DNA of 64,000 nucleotides from Axinella damicornis (taxonomy: Eukaryota; Porifera; Demospongiae; Axinellida; Axinellidae): assembly GCA_963931865.1 (NCBI GenBank), contig OZ007513.1, positions 6,046,808 through 6,110,807 of the forward strand, read 5' to 3'. This document shows positions 9,747 to 21,168 of this stretch, piece by piece. The position numbers and the translations under genes were made by a program. The notes under the pieces are model-generated. The model was not told the origin of the DNA, made no database searches, and worked only from the letters and a program-made list of their open reading frames with translations. How positions within the stretch are numbered: position 1 is the stretch's first letter; the number at the start of each line of letters is the position of its first letter.

Positions 9747-10582
9747 TATGAAATCATACTTCAGCACTAAAAATCATTTTCACCTTGCAATGATTCCAAG
9801 TCTAGTGATATGGGAAGAGTCCTAGCACACCTTCAACAGAGTCAGGCACCGAGTTGTCTCAAACCTGCAGACATGCACCACAGCCACTGGGCCAGTCTGC
9901 TCCGAAGCAAGCAAGAAGCAAGCAAGATCCCAGCGTGGTTCAGTGATAGACAGCAGACCTGGTTGTGAGAGATGGTTTATACAAATGTGAATGCAGTTCC
10001 ATGAGCAGAAGGGAGATTATAAACCCTCTAGTGTGACCACAGTACAGATTCCCACTTGACTACGGTCAACAAGCACTATTATACCAGACTGTTCTCGTAG
10101 TTGGACGCTCCTTCTCATTATGGGCTCCTGGTTTCTTCATAGATAATAGAACTGCATGAGCGTGAGCGAATGCACGTGCAGTGCAGAATGTGCAATAGTT
10201 CTAGGTATGTACAAAGACTGTCATCCGAATGTGACTGCATGAGCACAGCACAACCTCAGGCCACAGAAAACATATCAATCAATCAATCAAATCTTTTATG
10301 TCCCTTGCATTTGCAGCCAGCCTAGGTAGGCTTATGAGACTAAAAAAGGAACACTTAAGACACACACTTAAGACATACAGAACATGTAGTCAGCTTCTGG
10401 CTAATGTCATCAAAGTTCGAGCAGCTAGCTTCTTTCAGGTGATCTAGCAGCAGATTTACGAGTAGAGGTGGGTCATGGCAAGTGGTTTACACCAAACTGG
10501 ACATATGCACAACACAGGAACTGCGAGTCAGACTAGCTGAACCAGTCTCGTAGTTGGATGCACACTACGGTAACACACAACC

Positions 10583-10791
10583 TTATGCCTGCTGTGCACT
10601 GGTCCAGCACATCGTGTGTTCTGCAGGACATGTCATATACAGCGACCTGAGATCGTTGCATACAGAGGTAGGTTCACTAGCGGTATTTCCTTGCTGTCGC
10701 CACTGAGGAAGAACACAGAGCCGGGTAGACTGTCCCCGGCTTAATTCCATGGGGGTTGTGAGGAACTCTGCTATGACAGTCACACGAACAC
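10583..10791 (-). CDS. candidate terminal exon, unidentified
   Basis: After a CTATTTCCCAG acceptor the frame reads GVRVTVIAEFLTTPMELSRG, then STRLCVLPQWRQQGN, to a stop at 10583. The first part looks coding and the last third is less convincing. No family is recognised. Confidence 0.3.
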
Positions 10792-10959
10792 CTGGGAAAT
10801 AGGTAGCTTTACATCAATAGCAGTTAATGTGCACAACAGTGTTTCATTGAGAAATGCATCCAAGGTGACATCATAGTGTGGCAATGAGGGAGGGCCATGA
10901 GTCACCTTACTCATGTAACATTTAGATACCAGTTTATGGGGTTTAGTATACGAGGTCTC

Positions 10960-10987
10960 GGGGGGGGGGGGGGGGGGGGGGGGGGGG
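10960..10987. repeat. poly(G) tract
   Basis: An uninterrupted run of about 28 G. Confidence 0.95.
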
Positions 10988-12160
10988 ATAATGCACTTGC
11001 CTTTGTCTCGTACATTATCTTGCTCTCAACCGTTAACTATACTGCCCGAGTGCACTAGCTACATGTAACAGTGCAATGCACAAAAAAACGATATCAAAAT
11101 GACTTAGTGCTACTCACTGACCCGAAATGGCCGGCTTCAAAACAATGCACCCTTAATCATGCTTACACGATTTAAACATGTGATTGATTCTGAGGCATGT
11201 GATAAATTGAGGGTCACGAGTAGTACTACATGTAAATAATACTTAGACGGCATTCTCAAGGGGGCAGCAGAGATTAAGGGTGGATGCAATTGCCAAAAGG
11301 GGAAACCATCATTCTTCCTGTTTAGGTTGCAACAAGGCTTCTCCCCTCCCTTGCGATGGGAGGGGTCATTCCCTGCTTGCCTACTCCAGTTTCCTTGTGT
11401 TTTGGAGTTAGGAGGATGGGAACGATCTCTCCTGTCTGCTATAAAGTGCAGAATGCCTGTGTACTGACTCTTCGGAAACCTCAAACTTACAGCCACCAGC
11501 TAGCTATTAGTTTCCAGCACAGAATAGCAGTTTACAGTATCAAGCACACCTAGTCACACTTGATGAGCTCTGAATAGAATATACAATGAATATCATGTGC
11601 TTGCGAATACACTGTTAAACATGTACATAGAATACTCATTACATTGTAGGCTACAGTATAGTCAAGTTTCCAGTCTCAACGAAGACACAATTCAACAGCT
11701 GGTAATTTCATCACTAATTATTTTGGGGTCCTCCTTCAAAGCAGTCATTTTCGTTTTCAGTACACAATGCCTAACTCATACATTGTCATATTATAAAGGT
11801 ACCCAGTGCTACGAGAAGCGTACTGGTGAAACTTACGACAGTCCTTCCCCGGGTGCAGCTGGCCGCTAACTCTACCTCTCAGTCACTTTGAAGCCTAGCT
11901 TTTGCATTCTCGATCTCGATCTCATGCATGGTGACCGGATATCGCCCAATACTCCAATTAAAGGAAATCACAATCTTACTACGATTTGGAATTGGATCCT
12001 GACAGAAACGGTATGGAGGCGGGCGGGCATCGATGCAACTAGCCCCGCCCTAGAGAGGAAGCGCCATGCAGCACTAGTCTAATGCAGTGCTGCAGTGCTA
12101 GTGGCAACTTAAAGTAGTGTTCAGAGGTGGAAGAGACCATGGAGACTCAGGCCACCATCC
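10988..12160. other. no gene seen
   Basis: Only short frames without splice context are present. AT-rich intergenic or intronic sequence. Confidence 0.4.
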
Positions 12161-12163
12161 AGT

Positions 12164-12740
12164 TCACGCTGGAGTTGGAGTCTGAAGCTGCGGTTGTCCG
12201 CACACTGCGACACAGGGCTGGCATCCATTAATTCGTCGACCTAGTACCTGTCCACATTTGGAGCACTTATTTGAGAAGGAGAAGGGACGTGTGATGAATG
12301 CCCTGTTGAAGAATGGGCACCCAAGAGGTTCATCCACCAGAGTGTGAGCACCCCCATCCCCCACGTACCACAGTCGCTGAGAAACCAGAGGCAACGGTTT
12401 GCTCCCATAATATACGTCAAGGGAGTCCCAGGTCTTGGATGGACTCCAGGTCAGGACTGTGCTGAGGCCACATAGTACACTGAAGCAGGACTTGGTACAC
12501 CCAAAGGATGCCATCCCAGACATGCTGAATCGAGTGTAGGAGAGACCAAGAGAAAGCTGTGTAAGGTGGACGAACACAGGAGAGCAGTGACTTCAACTCA
12601 TATCAGCATTAGCAGAACATGATTGGAGTGAAATGACCATCCTGGACCAGCATAACTTACGTGAGGCTCTCTCTGGAGGCAATCCACATCAGAAAGCATT
12701 GCAGTCCCTCCCCATCAACAGAGACAAGGGCTACCTAGCT
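12164..12740 (-). CDS. candidate exons, unidentified
   Basis: A 59-bp stretch ending at GCCTCAC|GTAAGT near 12660 reads VSVDGEGLQCFLMWIASRES. A second frame opens after CACCTTACACAG near 12558 and runs about 130 codons to 12164, including FSNKCSKCGQVLGRRINGC, a possible Cys-pair metal site. The phases of the two pieces do not join cleanly. No family is recognised. Confidence 0.3.
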
Positions 12741-13194
12741 CCCCGGTTCCCCCTACAAACACCTTTACACTTGCATTCCATTTCCCCGCCTTTTGTGTTT
12801 TAATTTGTACCTAAGCTTGCCCTTGGGTCTTTTACTTGCACTGAGGATGGTAGCTGTATAGCTACCGAAACGTCTGTTCACAGTAAAATAGAATTAAGTT
12901 CACAAGTTGCACATCCCTTGGGAACGTCATCCCTGTTGGACATGCCTTGTATAGTCATAATAGTTCATTTTCCAAGAGTTTCCAAGCTTATGTACTCCCA
13001 TCATTCTAGCTATAGCTTGCTGTTTTTGTTTTTGAATCAGCTATTTTGACTACTGAAACTGAACAAACTGTCGTATGGAACTAATGAAACCTAGAACTGT
13101 CATACGGAGCAAATTATATATAACGCAATACTTATATATAGCTGCAAGGGTACACAACAACATTCAAGATAGCTGCACACTAGCATACATCACA

Positions 13195-13335
13195 GTTCAC
13201 TGATGCTGTGTGGAGTTTCCTTGTAAGTGCCCTTTATCTTGTCATCATCATCTCCATCTTGAAAGTCCTCCTGACGAAACTTCCTCACATGACCCTCACC
13301 ACCATCAGATACGGGTCTACAGTGTACTGTACCAC
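13195..13335 (-). CDS. candidate terminal exon with acidic tail
   Basis: The minus-strand frame reads GGTVHCRPVSDGGEGHVRKF, then RQEDFQDGDDDDKIKGTYKE and TPHSISEL to a stop at about 13195. Codon use and the charged composition look coding. The upstream side runs into a GGT/poly-G tract (13360-13398), so the exon start is unresolved; CTGTAG just before it could be the acceptor, but would need one base change to keep the frame. Confidence 0.35.
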
Positions 13336-13499
13336 CGCGATCTCAAGGTCTACAGATTGGTGGTGGTGGTGGTGGTGGTGGTGGGGGGGGGGGGGGGGGA
13401 AGAGTGTAGAATATGTGCCAGGCTTTCACACAATTATTAGTGTAATGTGCCAATTATCGACCAGTACATATCATCGACCAAACTGAATACGGACAAAAA

Positions 13500-14780
13500 T
13501 GTGCCGTGAGTGAACTGCTTGTAATCGGAACTTGATCCATTGTGTCGTCTGCCGACTATTCTTTTGTGTGTTTATTGGCAAGTTGAGATCGTACAACACC
13601 TGATTTGCTTAAGACTGGTATCAATCGGACCTATACCGTTCGCCAAAACCAGCAGAATGGTACTACAGCCATGCCGACAGTAGCTCTGAGCCCAAGCAAC
13701 AACTACCTGCAGCTCTACCTGGATCTCTATGGCCAGTTTTCAGGAATATTCTTCCCACTGAGCATGTTGGTGATTGGGATCTAGTAGTCTAAACAGCGTC
13801 TATGATTTGTAGTGTAACACTCATGCATGTCGTTCTGTACGGAAGTGATTTTTGCAGTGCTTAGGTACAGCTCTTGTGGGAAGCCAGTTGGTTGGCTAAT
13901 ACTCTGATATATAGGAGGCACGTCAGTCTTCATAGGAAAATGAATGGGCATTCACAGTCGATAATACATATGCACGATCGATAGTTGATTGGGAATACAG
14001 TAGGCCTTACAGAAGTGTTCTTTACTTGAGTATGTTTATTCGACATCCTGTTTAAAAGGGGTTATTGCTTTTTGAAATTGACCACTCTTTCATTTGGTGC
14101 AAGTTCCCAAACCGTTCCTAGACTGAGATATGCAAGGCGAGTTTGAATTGTGGTCGATAATTGGCAGCTTACCCTATATATGTATTCACCAAAGTATATT
14201 GACTTCACAGGTGAATAGATCTAAGTGGTTATATTTGTTACCGTCTGTGGGTACCGAATTGGATAATTTTATGGTCTCACGTATAGCCAGACTCACATGT
14301 GACAGTCCAGATACATGAGGCTATGGTAGGCCAGTGCAACAGGTAATCGAGGCAAGCCATAAACTAGTCACCTATGAAGCGTCCTACGAAGTATACTATA
14401 GCTGTACAAGCAAAACCTGAACTCAAAAGTGAGGTTGCTCTAACGCACCTTCATGTGATGTCACATACTGCCAATATACTACTGTTTGCCAGGAGTGCAT
14501 AAAAAGGGGAGGAAGGGAAGGATTGTAAAACGATCGTGCCACAGGTTAAATGTTGAAGACATTCCAACAATGACATTGTCACACAGCACCTCCTTGAGAT
14601 GATATGATCATTAATTTTGATCATTCCCCTGCCTATCTGCCAATGAAGTCTTGATAGTACAAACAACATGAGAGGGTGCTATAATGATTTGACCACTACT
14701 TGCAAGCTTTGGAGAGAGAGAATAATCCACAGAAAAAATTGTGCGTAATTCAAAAAACCCACAAGTTAATTATTATGATG
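13500..14780. other. no gene seen
   Basis: Short frames only. AT-rich, no repeats of note. Confidence 0.4.
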
Positions 14781-14790
14781 GGCAATGACA

Positions 14791-14836
14791 AAGTATCGGT
14801 AACAGACCCTCGCACGCGGGTCTGGTACCGAGACTA
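14791..14836. mobile_element. 46-bp micro-MULE with perfect 9-bp TSD
   Basis: The degenerate left end AAGTATCGGTAACAGACCC, eight bases of loop and the right end GGGTCTGGTACCGAGACTA form a near-palindrome. GCAATGACA flanks it exactly on both sides (14782-14790 and 14837-14845). This is a complete insertion consisting of little more than two fused terminal repeats. Confidence 0.75.
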
Positions 14837-15018
14837 GCAATGACACAACCACATGTAAACAGCACATCTATTTTTAGGAGACCATTTCCATAGAACACTT
14901 ACAGTCCAGCAGCACACTACAGCCAATCACGACACTAAAATTAGCAGGTAGGCTGAGATGGCTTACATGCAGCTGTCTATGGGTGACATCAGTGATGATG
15001 TTCGTCATGGATACATAC

Positions 15019-15488
15019 CGGTGGTAATCACTAGGAATGAACACTGCATGAAATTGAGAGTTCTGTATACATTTCGGCATATCGGCTGACAGTCTGTGCA
15101 GTTCTGTTCTGTTACTGAAGTGGGGATCCAGTGACAACCAGCGGATATGTGGCGTGCTTCACATTTACTGGCTGCTAAATCATACACTTCAGTTCCAACA
15201 ATTTCTGTTAGCTGCCAGTGTAAGGTGGGTAATTCTGTAGTTCTGTTCCATGATCTGGCATTAGATCAACTTCTTGAAGAGAATTCAATACATCCTTGAT
15301 CTCTTGCTTGTATAGTACATGGTGACCAACTCTGGGTGATGGAATTGGCTATGCTCCATGCAAGAGTCGTACGGAATTGACTGCCAGTCTGCTAGTAGTG
15401 TGAACACAATGATAGAAATGATCCCTCCAATGATGGCAATGATGCGACTGATGAGCTTCCTACAGGATGTAAGATTGAATCTCTGCAT
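15019..15488 (-). pseudogene. membrane transporter-like gene (MFS-like), N-terminal part, frame-broken
   Basis: A start at 15488 gives a short basic N-terminus, one strong membrane segment (ISRIIAIIGGIISIIVFTLL) and an extracellular-looking part beginning ADWQSIPYDSC. The reading then continues in two other frames: YKQEIKDVLNSLQEVD, and later ASKCEARHISAGCHWIPTS and EQNCTDCQPICRNVYRTLNF. The exon ends at ACCACCG|GTATGT. This layout is familiar from animal MFS-type transporters: TM1, DWQ.IP, a Cys-rich loop CHW...C..C.P.CR, then TM2. Two single-base shifts (near 15310 and 15245) break it, although the splice donor is intact. A short downstream exon (VVIGCSVLLD, 14894-14925) may follow. Confidence 0.5.
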
Positions 15489-15761
15489 AGCAACATAGCA
15501 CCTTCAAATGCCTACTCAGTACAGCTGCATGTCAACATCTGGTGACCCAAGCTATTGTCCTTTCAGACTAAGATACTCATCTGTAACAAGACTGTGATCA
15601 AAGTATGCTCTGCGTGTATCCATGCTTGTCCATGTCCATGCGTGTTCATGGAATTGAATCACCATATCACCATATTTAGTCTTGCATATACAGCTAAATC
15701 AGGTGACCTACGTTATCAGTGCTCCGCAATTTCCGCTGCTGTCAGTGTAAAGAATGCATAG

Positions 15762-15767
15762 CTGCTC

Positions 15768-15862
<95 letters not shown>
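15762..15862. repeat. (CT)~48 microsatellite
   Basis: An almost perfect CT dinucleotide tract. Confidence 0.95.
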
Positions 15863-15865
<3 letters not shown>

Positions 15866-16425
15866 ACTCACTGAACCCAAAGGAATCTCCCTGAATAGGG
15901 TTGAACAACACGATAATAGGTTACAGTCAAAAGACTGCGCTAGTGCAGCAACGACCAAAACGACCATGACCTTCACAATGAATTAAGGTGTTTGCCCACT
16001 GGATAACTGTACTAGTTGCACATGGCATTGGACTCACTACTAGACTAAGTCAATTGCTGTGGACAAGTACAGATGAAGTTAAGTGTTGGTACTTATATGT
16101 GTATACACATTTTGGCTGTCTAGCAGATACAAACAAGTGGGAAGTTCCTTCTAACAGAATTTAAATTTGCTAGTTGGAGAGGCCCGATGAAAGGATACAC
16201 GCACATTGATCCAGATCACTGTGGCTTGCTGAGATTTGCACATGTAGTAGAATCGCTGACCAGGCTGTGGGGGTTTTCTCTCTCCTTCGAATATCACTAA
16301 CATTACAAAAGCCAAACCAGTTGCTGTATTGAACCATGCTATGTTCCTGAACTGGCTGATATAAAATTATATAGTCACTCCAGTGTATTCAGCATTGTTC
16401 CCAGGTTCCCCTCTCCACATGCGGT

Positions 16426-16428
<3 letters not shown>

Positions 16429-16459
<31 letters not shown>
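16429..16459. repeat. poly(G) tract
   Basis: About 30 consecutive G. Confidence 0.95.
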
Positions 16460-16514
16460 GCCTAGCATGCTTTCACACGCAATGTGTGGCACAGACATAC
16501 ACGGATAGTAACTA

Positions 16515-16723
16515 CAGTCAACCTCCGAACAAAGGACACATTGGGAACAATATAAATTCAAGTCTTTTGTCCTTTGTAGAGAGGTTGTCCTATTCTCGGA
16601 GGTTCAAAATGTATTAGAACCATAGGCAAACCAATTATTTGGGACTTTGAAAAGCGTCCTTTGTAGAGAGGTTTATTATAGTGTGTCCCTATCTCGGAGG
16701 GTCCACTATCGGAGGTTTGACTG
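16515..16723. mobile_element. TA-flanked MITE, ~209 bp
   Basis: The left end CAGTCAACCTCCGAACAAAG and inverted right end CAGTCAAACCTCCGATAGTG are flanked by TA on each side. The interior repeats the phrase TCCTTTGTAGAGAGGTT. Structure and target fit a Tc1/mariner-type MITE with no coding capacity. Confidence 0.75.
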
Positions 16724-16867
16724 TATTGTAGGTTTGACATCACTCACGTGCAGACCATGCATGAAGTAACTCCTGTAGCTAGCTACAAAGTATGTACCAA
16801 TTCCTAATTGTTTCTAGTTCTGTATAGGTGTGTAATATGTCGTGCAATTGCATCTCTCTATCGATAC

Positions 16868-17205
16868 ATTAAGATTTTAACCATGTGTTTGTCTGTGTGT
16901 GTGTGTAACGGAAGTGGGATGTTCGCGGCCGTGGTTGGGGCGGGACTAGACTAGTGATGCTCGACCTTCAGTTGACCAATCGGGGAGTAGCAGCTGAAAC
17001 AGACACAAGTGGTGAGCAGCAGCTGAAGCGGACGCAAACAGTGAGCAGCAGTTGAAGCGGATCAAAGTAATCGGCGAGCAGCAGCTGAAGCGGACACAAT
17101 CGGGGAGCAGCAGCTCTGACAGAGAGCTGTCCGGCGCCGAATTACACACGTAGGCGAACAAGGGGGAAGTAGCTGAGCGAGCAAAGCGAGCTCAGCTACT
17201 TGTAT
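16868..17205 (+). mobile_element. hairpin-plus-minisatellite element (Helentron/HINE-like), copy 1
   Basis: The element runs from AAGATTTTAACCATGTGTTT through GTAACGGAAGTGGGATGTTC, then about six degenerate 28-32 bp repeats of the type GAGCAGCAGCTGAAGCGGAC, then a terminal hairpin formed by GTAGCTGAGCGAGC and GCTCAGCTAC and the end TTGTA. A copy in opposite orientation lies at 28812-29325 and a fragment at 44598-44843. A central minisatellite with a 3' hairpin is the build of Helentron-associated elements. The exact ends and class remain inferred. Confidence 0.55.
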
Positions 17206-17950
17206 ACTATTAATTACCTTTTGTTTTTGTGATTTGATGTACAAAAGAAGTGATGTCACCTGAGGTATATAGTGACCTTCACCAATAAAAAGTAATGACC
17301 TTAATAGGTAGTGAGCCTCATCAGCCAATTTTGCAGTGATATCTGTGGTGAGGGTTTCACTACCATTTGTTAGAGACGTTCACCTTCTCAGCTAGTTTTT
17401 ACAGTGACATTAAGATGAATGGTTTGAGGCCTTCCTTCCCTGATTTATTTCTTCTCTGAGTCTTTACCTGGAGATCTGCTCCAGCTCCTCCCTCAGCTAT
17501 ACTCCTCCGGTCTTCACAACAATTTGTCCTTCCTTGTTCCCAGACTCCATTCTGCATATCACAGACTCCATTCTTTAGTTCCCAGACTCCATTGTAGGTA
17601 GTCTGCATGGGCACCACACTAACTTGCCTACCGAATTCGCATCAGAGTATACAACGAGCTGTACAGAGGCAGCGCCATGGCAGAGGCCCTGCCCCAGAGG
17701 AGGTGAAAATACAAAGACACAGGCACGCTCATCGTTGGAAGTAGTTGGCGCGTGCGCATTTTCCAGGAACGTGTTGCCCGCCAATTTGCCGCCAAAATGT
17801 TGCGGTTTTACCGCGAATGCCAACCAACCTAGCTCCCCAGATGTGAACTTTTTCTCCACCAGCAGTGCAGTATGGATAGTGGCGGTAGGGCTGGGTACAA
17901 GGGTGGGGCTGGTGCTAGGGGTGTGGCTGGGTACTTGTACGTCGAGGTTG
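17206..17950. other. no firm gene
   Basis: Frames on both strands (17399-17859) overlap each other and lack splice support. A C-rich, promoter-like stretch at 17690-17830 with CpG content is present. I see no coding sequence I can defend. Confidence 0.35.
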
Positions 17951-17953
17951 GTA

Positions 17954-17955
<2 letters not shown>

Positions 17956-18001
<46 letters not shown>
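17956..18001. repeat. poly(G) tract, ~46 nt
   Basis: The longest uninterrupted G run in the window. Confidence 0.95.
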
Positions 18002-18005
<4 letters not shown>

Positions 18006-18478
18006 AGCTCTGTGCATTGGAGTGGGCTGGAGGGTGGAAGGGAGGAGGGAGGTAGGATTGAGTGCTGACCTCGTGACAATCTGACCAACCAACTTGCCCC
18101 CATAATTTCTTAGGTCATGTGACAACATTTCACATGCAGGTAGCTCTTTGCTTATAATTATCCAAAGAATTAATGTATTTTGGATGGTTATTCTTCTGGC
18201 AGGAAGAGGCAATAATAGGACCACTGCTGAATGCACAATGCTTAATTGTATTATGTCCATTACCTATATGGATACAACTCAAAAACAAGGTTTTCAGCAA
18301 TTCTCCAATGTGCATGTGTGTAACCATGGTTGCAGAATAGTAGCTACGTCAACGTAGAGGCAGAGCTCTGTGCATTGGAATGGGCTGGAGGGTGGAAGGG
18401 AGGAGGGAGGTAGGATTGAGTGCTGATCTCGTGACAATCTGACCAACCAACTTGCCCCCATAACTTCTTAGATCATGT
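18002..18478. repeat. direct duplication, ~118 bp, spaced 358 bp
   Basis: 18002-18120 and 18359-18478 share GGCAGAGCTCTGTGCATTGG and the following ~100 bp with only a few differences. The first copy is directly attached to the 46-nt poly(G) tract and the second is not. Confidence 0.85.
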
Positions 18479-19091
18479 CAGAACTGGGATAACAATTAGG
18501 AATTGGTACAGCATGCAGGTAGCGATAATGACGATATCTTACGATAATCACTATTACTTCAGTGGAGTATGCCCCAGCTTTTGGGCTTTTCGATGACTGC
18601 AGCCAGTCTGCTATAGACCAGAACTCTGCCATTACATGAGGCTCATTGCATAATGTATTGTGTGTACTTGTACACCACGAACCCTCTGAAAAGTAGGCCG
18701 ACTGGCATAGGTAAAAACCGAGCCATATAGAAAAGTTGGTGGGCGATCAAACCTTAATATTGCTATCCCTGGTTGATGGTAGGTAAGAGGTGGTAGGGGA
18801 AAGCAACAGCTGGAGGAACTCCTGCATACTGGAGACGTAGATGCCTCCCCACCCATGTACCCTGCATGGTTGTCTGTGATGTTCAGATGAGCAGTGCCAT
18901 AGAGAGCTATGGCTCCCCCAAATGTTCATTTTTGTGTGAAATTAAAAGTTTGGTTGTATCCTTGAAAACTATCCAACTACTTACACCAAGGCATACTGAA
19001 CACAAATTGTTGTATTGTATTGTATTGTATAAATTAATGTTCTTTTAACAGGGTTGCTACATCAGCGAGCTGGTTTTCAGCAGCGCCCTGC

Positions 19092-19865
19092 ATGTGTACA
19101 ATAATTACAAGCAAGAAATGCAACAAGAATAAAAGGGGCATCAACAAAAAGAGTCCAGAACTCTTAAGGGTAATCTCGGAGCGGAAGGAGCTCACAGATG
19201 AACACATCCAATTTGCCCAGCAATTGCTCCACACACAGTTTCCAACCCTCGACGGCCTGCAGCTGACTGTACTGTCGCAGAACAATGGATTCTGCCCTGT
19301 AAGCAGCGAGAGCATTCAGATTCACCATACTGGGAAGTTTCACTGGGTGACCTCCTGCTCCATTGGGGGACACATTGCAGTGTATGACAGCAAGTACACA
19401 GTAGGAGATCTATCCCCGTCACTCCAAGTGCAGCTAGCACAAATCTACCGGTTGGCCATCCAGGAGGAAGATGGTGATAAGTGTCTAGAAATTAAAGTGC
19501 CAGCTGTACAGGAGCAGAGAGGGAAGGTGGACTGTGGTGTATTCGCTCTGGCGTATGCATTCCATGCTGCATGTGGAGATGATTTGCGAGCAATTGAATT
19601 CCAGCAAGACAGAATGCGGAGCCATCTTCTCCAGTGTTTCAAGAACAAATGTCTGAGTCCATTTCCCCATACCGTTCGGGACCAACCCTGGCTGCAGACC
19701 GCATTCCCCTGGCACAAGATAGAAATCTTTTGTTCTTGCAACCTGCCAGAGGTATATGATAACATGGTGCAGTGTGACCAATGTGAAGACTGGTTCCACT
19801 TGTGTTGTGAAGGACTTAAGTCACCACCTGAATCTGATGTCTGGCACTGTAGTACATGTAGCTAA
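19092..19865 (+). CDS. Ulp1/SENP-like cysteine protease with C-terminal PHD finger
   Basis: The 257-codon frame is intact. Residues ~92-115 hold the catalytic His region (GKFHWVTSCSIGGHIAVYDS) with the Asp in AVYDS, and ~163-175 hold the catalytic Cys (KVDCGVFALAYAF). This is the His-Asp-Cys order of C48 (Ulp1/SENP) proteases that cut SUMO or ubiquitin-like tags. Residues ~210-257 form a PHD finger (FCSCNLPEVYDNMVQCDQC, EDWFHLCCEGL, WHCSTC), with the C4HC3 zinc ligands visible. The frame is open upstream of the first Met to an AACAG acceptor at 19050, so this may be the last exon of a longer gene. Ulp1 proteases joined to PHD fingers are common in multi-gene animal transposons, but no terminal repeats were found around it. 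It is the only long recognisable gene here without a frame break. Confidence 0.85.
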   Translation: MCTIITSKKCNKNKRGINKKSPELLRVISERKELTDEHIQFAQQLLHTQFPTLDGLQLTVLSQNNGFCPVSSESIQIHHTGKFHWVTSCSIGGHIAVYDSKYTVGDLSPSLQVQLAQIYRLAIQEEDGDKCLEIKVPAVQEQRGKVDCGVFALAYAFHAACGDDLRAIEFQQDRMRSHLLQCFKNKCLSPFPHTVRDQPWLQTAFPWHKIEIFCSCNLPEVYDNMVQCDQCEDWFHLCCEGLKSPPESDVWHCSTCS

Positions 19866-19985
19866 CTGCACTTAACTCTGTATCCACTAGTAATGACTGT
19901 TTGTATATTATTTGTAATTTTAATTCTGTAACACTTTCATGTAGCTATATTATCATCTTAACTTTATAATGCCGTCATTAAAATT

Positions 19986-19991
19986 TAATAA
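19986..19991 (+). terminator. polyadenylation signal AATAAA
   Basis: AATAAA lies about 120 bp after the stop of the Ulp1-PHD frame, within an AT-rich 3' region. It fits as that gene's poly(A) signal. Confidence 0.55.
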
Positions 19992-19994
19992 AAT

Positions 19995-21090
19995 GTCTGT
20001 AGTAATGGTATTTGTGACTGTTTCAAGTAGCCAAGGGGGGGGGGGGGGGGCAATTTAGGTGGGCCCCATTTTCACATGACACCGGTATGATGTTCAGAAA
20101 TGAGTGCAAAGTTTCGTACGTTATATTCATATCTATGGTATGGGAGATATATCGACAACAGCACAAGCCTCTCTCGACTACGACTAGTGTGGGGCTCGCT
20201 CACGCTAGCCCAATTACCACTCGAAGGTCACTGTTGTTGAGCGCTGACTAGTGCAGTGTTGCAATGGCTCTTGATGATTGTACTGTCCTGCGTATCCTCC
20301 CTCCTGAAAGACAGATCCCTCTGCATCTGGCTAATCCTTGACCCTAGCATGCCACTTTCAGCCGATTTCTGGCAGGATTCATGAACTTCCTCCAGCAGCG
20401 TCCTCCAGCTGTGTTCACTTCAACATGATCATTCATTTTATTCAGTATAGTACACAAATACACACTACATGTATATATACATGAAGTAACTCTGCAATAG
20501 TTTGTAACTACAGCGGATACGAAAATCGTAATTGAAACATAATTATCTCAGGCCTAGTTTACTCCCACTGCGCGCATGCGTAGCCACAAGATTATGCAGA
20601 CACAAGATTAAGCAGACACAGACTCTTTCGGCTTCTCTATCTATCCTGCATATGTCGAATATGCTGCTGAATTCTGGGACCCTTGTTTGGCAAGAGACAT
20701 TGCTTGCCTGGAAAACATCCAAAAGTTTGCCTCATAGATTTGCTGTAAATCTTGGTCAGCACTAGTACTGCAAATTCAGAAGGGTTGCTTTAACCCAGGT
20801 GGGGTTATCGATCCCAGTTGCACATTCGAAAAATCCTGGGTAGTTTTAATAACCTGAGTTGCAATTTGTGGGTTGCACGCCAACAATAGCTTCATGGATC
20901 TGGTGCTGCAGCTTGAGATCTCATGCATGAACAGGAACCCATTCAGTACTAGATACCCATGCAGAGTACATGTCGCAACGTTGGTGCTATCTGGGTGCAA
21001 TATTCATATTCACATGACATTGTACATGATGAGACAGATTGAATTGAAGTAACCTAATGTAGGTTGCCTCCATTCTTGCAATAGGCAGTT
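19995..21090. other. no gene seen
   Basis: The region contains a short poly(G) (20034-20049) and small frames on both strands without splice context. Confidence 0.4.
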
Positions 21091-21091
21091 A

Positions 21092-21094
<3 letters not shown>

Positions 21095-21125
<31 letters not shown>
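21095..21125. repeat. poly(C) tract
   Basis: About 31 consecutive C. Confidence 0.95.
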
Positions 21126-21168
21126 ATAAAAAAATGACAAAAATAAAAATTAGCATCTTTTGATGACA

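Noticed and set aside
17624..18260. Frames of ~140 codons with poly-Gly or poly-Pro stretches
   Set aside because: They read through a 46-nt poly(G) run; open frame is a product of the homopolymer.
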